NCBI GenBank assembly: GCA_034440615.1
Contig: JAOTOM010001562.1
Coordinates: forward strand, 1 to 64,000
Direction: 5' to 3'
From: Ashinkailepas kermadecensis
Taxonomy: Eukaryota; Arthropoda; Thecostraca; Neolepadidae
Length of the DNA stretch: 64,000 bases
This document shows positions 59,140-64,000 of the stretch, in pieces (position 1 is the stretch's first letter; every line of letters starts with the position of its first letter). Under the pieces are notes generated by a model, which ran no database searches, was not told where the DNA came from, and saw only the letters and a list, made by a program, of their open reading frames with translations. Position numbers and translations under genes: made by a program.

Positions 59140-59500
59140 TGGCACTTCGGCCCCCCCAATGTTTTTCAAAAATCGACACCCCTGGTCTTCGAGGAGTTCA
59201 AGACCATCACACCAGTGAAATTGAGGAGGGCATCAGGATTTTTGTCCCTCATAAGCCGACCTGCCTGGCCACGGACTGGTCCAAGTCAGGCGTGGGGTTT
59301 TGGCTCTTCCAAAAGCATTTTTCGTGCCCCAGGCCCGTCCCATTCGCTGTCGCGCGGATTGGACAACGACGCTGGTGGGCAGCCGATTCACGCATCCTGC
59401 CGAGTCACGGCACGCGCCCGTGGAAGGCGAAGCGCTCGCCGTTGCTGACGCCCAAGACAAAACGCGCTATTTCGTCCTGGGCTGCAAGGAGCTCGGATAA
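59140..59500 (+). pseudogene. Ty3/gypsy-type retrotransposon fragment (RT end / RNase H)
   Basis: The frames, taken together, read KPTCLATDWSKSGVGFWLFQ (RNase H start with its Asp, ~59255), then VGSRFTHPAESRHAPVEGEA (~59370, with the Glu), and LAVADAQDKTRYFVLGCKEL. Frame changes near 59345 and 59215 make it a dead scrap; no LTR, integrase or gag is seen. Confidence 0.75.
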
Positions 59501-59640
59501 GACGCAGCCAAAGAAACGGAAACAACAGGCTCAGAATAGAACCGCTTCATTTGCTCACAACAGCACAGTGTAGTGACACGACAGTGAGCTCATGGGCAAA
59601 AATGTTTCCGAAACATCCCCAGTCTATCCCCCGAATCTGA

Positions 59641-59731
59641 TTACAAATTTCGCTCAGTCTTCAGCTTGTTGGGCTCGCGGTCAGATGTGGTGATACGGTC
59701 AAAGTGTTTCCTTTTGTAGGTCTTCTTTTGC
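59641..59731 (-). CDS. NOP53: NOP53-like, last coding exon
   Basis: Acceptor (- strand) 'tatgtgtttgtgtttgcag'. The first G completes the codon split at 60549, then QKKTYKRKHFDRITTSDREP and NKLKTERNL, with the stop TAA at 59643-59641. The basic Lys/Arg-rich C-terminus and exact phase fit support the join, although this tail is not well conserved in the family. No polyadenylation signal was identified downstream. Confidence 0.65.
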
Positions 59732-59794
59732 CTGCAAACACAAACACATAGGCCAGTTAGAAATCCAACAGGTACAACAATGCCAAAGAGGCCA

Positions 59795-60000
59795 CACCAG
59801 CTGCTAAAGACATTTGACTGCCGTTATGGGGACATTGGCACGGAGCACCTCTAACGCTGACACACCGGCTGCTAAAGACATTTGGCTGCCGTTATGGGGA
59901 CATTGGCACGGAGCAACTCTAACGCTGACACACCGGCTGCTGAAGACATTTGAATTCCGTTACGGGGCCATTGGCATAGGCCACCTCTACCGTTGCTGAG
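59795..60000 (+). repeat. Tandem repeat, 68-bp unit, three copies, in NOP53 intron
   Basis: Unit 'gctgctaaagacatttg' then 'ccgttatggggacattggca' then 'cggagcacctctaacgctga' and cacaccg. Confidence 0.93.
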
Positions 60001-60274
60001 GACAATGATACAAATCATGCTACGGGGTAGAAACCAAAAAGCAACATTGGAAAGCGATAACTTGAAAACAATTCTTATTTACGTCTTGAAAACTAGTTGT
60101 CCAAAGCTGTGAACCTGAATGGTTTTAGCTGTTTAACCAGTGATTGAGCAGATTCAGGCAGCCAGTTTTCGCCATGGCATACACCAATGAAAGCCGCGAA
60201 GTGGCGCCCCATTGCCAATCCCTGGCAACAAGGCACCTCTCCGCCGACTGGAGCCCAGGACTGGACGATCATGT

Positions 60275-60536
60275 TCAGGCCGATGCTGTGCTGCTGTGCT
60301 ACTGTGATGCTGTGCTGCTGTGCTTTTGTGCTGCTGTGCTACTGTACTGCTGTGCTGCTGTGATGTTGTGCTGCTGTGCTGCTGTGCTACTGTGATGCTG
60401 TACTGCTGTGCTACTGTACTGCTGTGCTACTGTGATGCTGTACTGCTGTGCTACTGTACTGCTGTGCTGCTGTGCTGCTGTGTTGCTGTGCTGCTGAGCT
60501 GCTGTGCTGCTGTGCTACTGTACTGCTGTGCTGCCG
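60275..60536 (+). repeat. (CTGTG)-type repeat after the NOP53 donor
   Basis: Imperfect 'tgctgtgctgctgtgctact' units. On the - strand the tract starts ~12 bp inside the intron after the gtgagt donor. ORFs reading LLCYCDAVLL are artefacts. Confidence 0.95.
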
Positions 60537-60548
60537 GCCATCACTCAC

Positions 60549-60812
60549 GTGGTGCGCACGCGCGGCTCGATCACGTTGCGATGCTGCAGCGACTTGTAGC
60601 GCTCCTCGAGCGGGTCGCCCTCGAGCTTGACGTTACGCAGCGAGCCGGACAGCTCCTCAGACAGGTTGAGCTCCAGCGGCGCCGGCTGGTAGTGGTGTCG
60701 GCCCAGCGTCAGCGGCACCACGGCACGCGAGCTCTCGTACTCGAAGCGGCGCTTCTGCCGCTCGACGGTCCGCGCCGCCTGTTCCCGCATGTTGCGCTTC
60801 AGAGTGCGCAGC
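60549..60812 (-). CDS. NOP53: NOP53-like, penultimate coding exon
   Basis: NOP53 (GLTSCR2/PICT1) is a nucleolar 60S-subunit assembly factor that works with the 5S RNP and the RNA exosome helicase. The exon follows 'gaggttctcccgacag' and ends CAC|GTGAGT. It encodes LRTLKRNMREQAARTVERQK, then a Pro-Leu-Gly-Arg segment and LNLSEELSGSLRNVKLEGDP, LEERYKSLQHRNVIEPRVR. The LSxELxGSLRxxKxEG and RxKSLQxRNxIEPR blocks are family landmarks. Phase is 1 base in and 2 out, fitting the last exon. Upstream exons must lie beyond 60812 and were not found before 64000. Confidence 0.8.
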
Positions 60813-61190
60813 CTGTCGGGAGAACCTCAGACACCTCAGACCTTGTACTTCAGACTGCAGTTTTTTCGGCGTTCTAGTAGAATAGTAATGGAGTGTCATC
60901 TATGTGGCAAAGAGGCGGAAGTTAAGCTTTTTCGACGTGAAAAGGTGTTGAATCAACTGCGTGAAGTGTTGAATGTCCCTTTAATCACGTCTGAGAAGTG
61001 CCAGGTGAGGGATGGATAAATTATGGAACAAAGAACAGCGGTGTGGCATATATGGCGCATTATAGAAATTATCGCTAAGATTCACCGAGAAGGAAACATT
61101 TACGGAGAAAACGAGTGATCGCATCTTCCGAATCACGTTCATAAACATAGTATTCCGATAAAAAAATCCACAAATTCCCAAAACACTTTT
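60813..61190. other. No gene seen
   Basis: Presumed NOP53 intron. No further exon recognised on the - strand. Confidence 0.4.
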
Positions 61191-61194
61191 TAAG

Positions 61195-61470
61195 ACAAAA
61201 ATATGACGGAGTTAAGCGTAATACCCACGTTCATATTATCTACGTGTACAATACCTACGTTAATAAGATATACTTGCAGGAAATCCACGTGCGTAAGATA
61301 TATGTGCATACTGTCTATGTGAATAAAATCTACATTCATAAGATCTACGTTCATGAGATCAACGTGCAGGAGATCTAAAGAAACAGTCGGGTGTGCACAA
61401 GATCTACAAAAACGTGAGGGTGTGCAGGAGATCTACAAACACTGCGCATATGCATACGATTCGCCTTTCT
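61195..61470 (+). repeat. Degenerate ~20-bp repeat, 'aagatctacgtgcat' type
   Basis: Recurring 'agatctac', 'acgtgc', 'ataaga' phrases about every 18-22 bp, strongly drifted. Confidence 0.6.
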
Positions 61471-61987
61471 AAACGATACTAGCATCGCCTCATCTCGGTT
61501 TCGTACCTCACAGAAACGAGATTTGCATTGCATTGCATTGCAAACAGCCTAATTGTGCACCCCAGGTAGTGATGGGCACTGGACAGCACTTTTGAACATT
61601 TCCGTGGCTACTCGGTGTTGCGTCAGGTAGTTGCCTGAAGGGGGAACTATGTGGGGTGGTGGGAAACTATGGACATCGCTCGATGAGTGACTGCGACGAA
61701 TCTGAGAACATCTACGTAATGGCATGGATATGCCGACCGGTTTGAGCAAGGCTATGGTAGCACAATGGTATGGAAAATCCCAAAGTCCTATTATCTTCAA
61801 CTCCAAACTGTTGCGTTTTCCACAAAGCAGATCTGAAACCTGTTATCGCTCCGCAGGTTATTATATTTAAGTGAATGGAAAAAATCACGTATAATCCAGT
61901 CCAGAATCTATTATCTGATTTTAACTTAATTTATGTGCCAAATGTGGTTTGTGGGGTATCGCTGCCTAAAAGCTGCCTTTTTGAAAA

Positions 61988-62125
61988 GTGTGTAAATAAA
62001 ATATACGACCTTCAATACACCAGGAGGTGCTGAGTTGACATCAAAAGTAACGGTAAATACTTTGTATTTTGATGTCAACTCAGCACCTCCTGGTATATTG
62101 AAAGTCGTATATTTTATTTACACAC
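61988..62125. repeat. Long near-perfect hairpin, ~59-bp stem, ~20-nt loop
   Basis: Left arm 61988-62046 (gtgtgtaaataaaatatacg ... gagttgacatcaaaa) pairs with 62067-62125 (ttttgatgtcaactcagc ... tttatttacacac) with only about three mismatches. It may be a small foldback element or an RNA hairpin; no coding content. Confidence 0.93.
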
Positions 62126-62129
62126 AATG

Positions 62130-62616
62130 TCTAAAACCCGGGAGCATCTAAGGGCCATATTAAACAATTTTTGAAAAGTCCCAAACTGAAAAGTCTCAAA
62201 CCAACCGAGAAAGTACCAAACCAATAAAATCCCAGAAAAGTCCCAAACCAACCAATAACTCAGACACATAATTTTTATTTAGATTGTTGTACGACTGTCA
62301 TTTTACAGGTTACCGTGACGTACGACCGTGCTAAACCGGCAATTCTAGTCGAAACAAAGGTTGGAACGCCGACAAGGCCGGTGCAGAGAAAGCTATGAAC
62401 GTGCTATGCGTCATCGACAAGTACAAAAGTATAAAAGTCATTGACTAGTGACAGCAGGCCATATTTCGACGTGCGGTGGCGCCAACGACGGAGGTCAAGC
62501 AGCCCATCAATCCGGTGGAAGCTGAAGCCAATCGTTCCGCGCTACATTTGCCAATCGCCAGCAAACACTTGTGCACTTCGGAAAAGGATCTCCCCTGAAA
62601 ACGGCGAGAACAGGAA
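62130..62616. other. No gene seen; upstream of decarboxylase-like sequence
   Basis: Short 'aaaagtcccaaaccaacc' repeats at 62173-62255. No recognisable promoter element was identified before the 62617 ATG. Confidence 0.4.
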
Positions 62617-64000
62617 ATGTTGGAGAAAGTCAGCTCGGAAAAGAAGATGTATCGTACCCAGTTTCGATTTACCGCCCGCGGAACCAACCCCATTGGGGTC
62701 AAGTCTGCCACTCGTGAGATGGACCCCGCTGAGTTCCGGTCCGCCGCCTACGAGGTGATCGACTACATCATCGAGTACCGGGCTGGCATCCGCGAGCGGT
62801 ACGTTCTGCCGCCCGTCTCGCCCGGTTACCTGTTCAAACTGGTGCCGCCGCAGGCGCCTGAGGAGCCCGACTTGTGGCGCGATGTGATGCAGGACGTGGA
62901 GCGCGTCATCCTGCCGGGCATGACGCACTGGCACTCGCCCCAGTTCCACGCGTTCTACCCGGCGGCCAACTCGCCGCCGGCGCTGCTGGCCGAGATGCTG
63001 GCGCACGGCCTGGGCTGCGTCGGCCTGAACTGGGAGGCGGCGCCCGCCTGTCTGGAGCTGGAGGTGGCCGTCATGGACTGGCTGGCGCGCATGCTGGCAC
63101 TGCCCGATCACTTCCTGTCGGGCTCCGGTCGCGGAGGCGGCGTCATTGTCGGATCGGCCACTGAGGCGGTGGTGCTGACGCTCAGTGCGGCTCGCTCGGT
63201 GGCCGTCGACTCGCTGCGGCGGCGGCAGCCGACACTCGCCGAGCCGGCGGCGCTCCGGCGCCTGGTCGCCTTCACCTCGGCCGAGGCCAACCCGTTCGTG
63301 GTGAGGGTGGCCGGCCTGATGGCGGTGCGCCTGCGGTTGCTGCCCACTGATAGCCGGTAAGTGATGCGCGGCGACACCCTGCGGGCGGCCATCGAGCAGG
63401 AGCTCAGTCTCGGCAACGTGCCGACGTTCGTCATGGCCACGCTGGGCACCACCGGCACGTGCGCGTTCGACGAACTGGACCAGCTGGCGCTCGTGTGTCG
63501 GCAACACAACGTCTGACTGCACGTGGACGCTGCGTACGCCGGCGCCGCCTTCGTGTGCCCCGAGTTCCGCCACCTGATGCACGGAATCGACGACGTCACT
63601 TCCTTCAGCTTCAACACACACAAGTGGATGCTCGTCAACTTTGACTGCGGCGCGCTCTGGGTGCGCGACACACGCACCTTCACGGAAGTGAACAAAATCC
63701 ACGCCCAGTTCCTGGAGACGGCCGAGAAGACGTTACCCAACTTCCGCCACTGGTCGCTGGCGCTGGGCCGCCGTTTCCGCGCGCTGAAGCTGTGGTTCGT
63801 GCTGCGACTGTACGGCGTCAGCGGCATACGTCGCCATATCCGCAGCCACGTGGCTCTGGCGCGCCAGTTCGAGGCGCTCGTGCACCAAGACCACCGTTTC
63901 GAGGTGGTGTCGCCGGCGTCGATGGGTGTGGTGTGCTTCCGCGTGCGCGGTGGTGCCAACGCCAGCACGGAGGCCCTGCTGCGGCGGCTGAGGCTCGCCA
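62617..64000 (+). pseudogene. Aromatic L-amino-acid (tyrosine/DOPA) decarboxylase-like, intronless, two in-frame stops
   Basis: Group II PLP decarboxylases make biogenic amines (tyramine, dopamine, serotonin, histamine). The frame opens at ATG 62617; the family-like start MDPAEFR is at 62719. Seen in order: PGMTHWHSPQFHAFYPAANS, LELEVAVMDWLARML, GGGVIVGSATEAVVL, then EANPFVVRVAG where the family has a PLP-stacking His (here Asn), VMATLGTTGTCAFDELDQ, LHVDAAYAGAAFVCPEFRHL, the PLP-lysine motif NTHKWMLVNFDC, and RRFRALKLWFVLRLYGV. Stops: TAA at 63358-63360 and TGA at 63514-63516, the latter at a conserved Trp (V-W-LHVDAAYAG). No frameshift and no intron over 1.38 kb suggests a retrocopy or recent loss. 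It continues past the window. Confidence 0.85.

Noticed and set aside
63352..63366. Reading CGGTAAGTG in the decarboxylase as a real 5' splice site
   Set aside because: The next bases continue the protein alignment without a gap (MRGDTLRAAIEQE), so TAA replaces one codon and no intron follows.

Overview
This is nuclear DNA from a eukaryote, most likely an arthropod and plausibly a crustacean. The support is: host genes split by GT-AG introns, GC-rich exons inside long repeat-filled introns, tRNA-derived SINEs with target-site duplications, several non-LTR retrotransposons, a Transib (RAG1-related) DNA transposon, a mariner and a tyrosine/DOPA-decarboxylase-like sequence. There are no bacterial operons, no CRISPR array, and no tRNA or rRNA gene that I would call functional. 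The species cannot be fixed from the sequence.

Host genes. (1) The 3' part of a phosphoglucomutase-2 gene (PGM2) runs on the + strand from about 5.4 to 37.5 kb. Five exons (5389-5566, 6913-7136, 15419-15524, 29044-29273, 37401-37503) join in phase and encode about the last 279 residues; the catalytic-serine and metal-loop exons must lie left of the window. (2) The last two exons of a NOP53-like ribosome-biogenesis gene lie on the - strand (60549-60812 and 59641-59731). (3) An intronless group II PLP-decarboxylase-like sequence (62617 to the window end, + strand) carries two in-frame stops and looks like a retrocopy or decayed gene.

Layout. 1-5.2 kb: PGM2 upstream intron with a nearly full-length dead Transib (1700-4756). 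5.2-15.5 kb: three PGM2 exons and a 3.6 kb minisatellite whose unit is the exon end plus the 5' splice site. 15.5-29 kb: a 13.5 kb intron with SINEs, an antisense LINE (20.3-23.4 kb), a foldback repeat block, a ~930 bp (GACA)n array and a small array that copies the next exon's 3' splice site. 29-37.5 kb: last two PGM2 exons and a second Transib copy with a SINE inside it. 37.5-44.8 kb: minisatellites and SINE pieces. About 44.85-50.8 kb: an antisense I-type LINE (gag-like ORF1, then endonuclease, reverse transcriptase and RNase H). 51-51.9 kb: a dead mariner. 52.7-58.5 kb: large tandem arrays. 58.8-64 kb: SINE, Ty3/gypsy scrap, NOP53 exons, a long hairpin and the decarboxylase-like sequence.

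The most unusual feature is that splice junctions of PGM2 have themselves become tandem repeats. There are about 90 copies of a donor junction after one exon, four upstream copies of an acceptor junction before another, and a possible weaker case before the last exon. The second is the Transib terminus, which reads as a V(D)J-like signal: heptamer, 12-bp spacer, A-rich nonamer. Many element frames are broken at homopolymers, so some frameshifts could be sequencing error.
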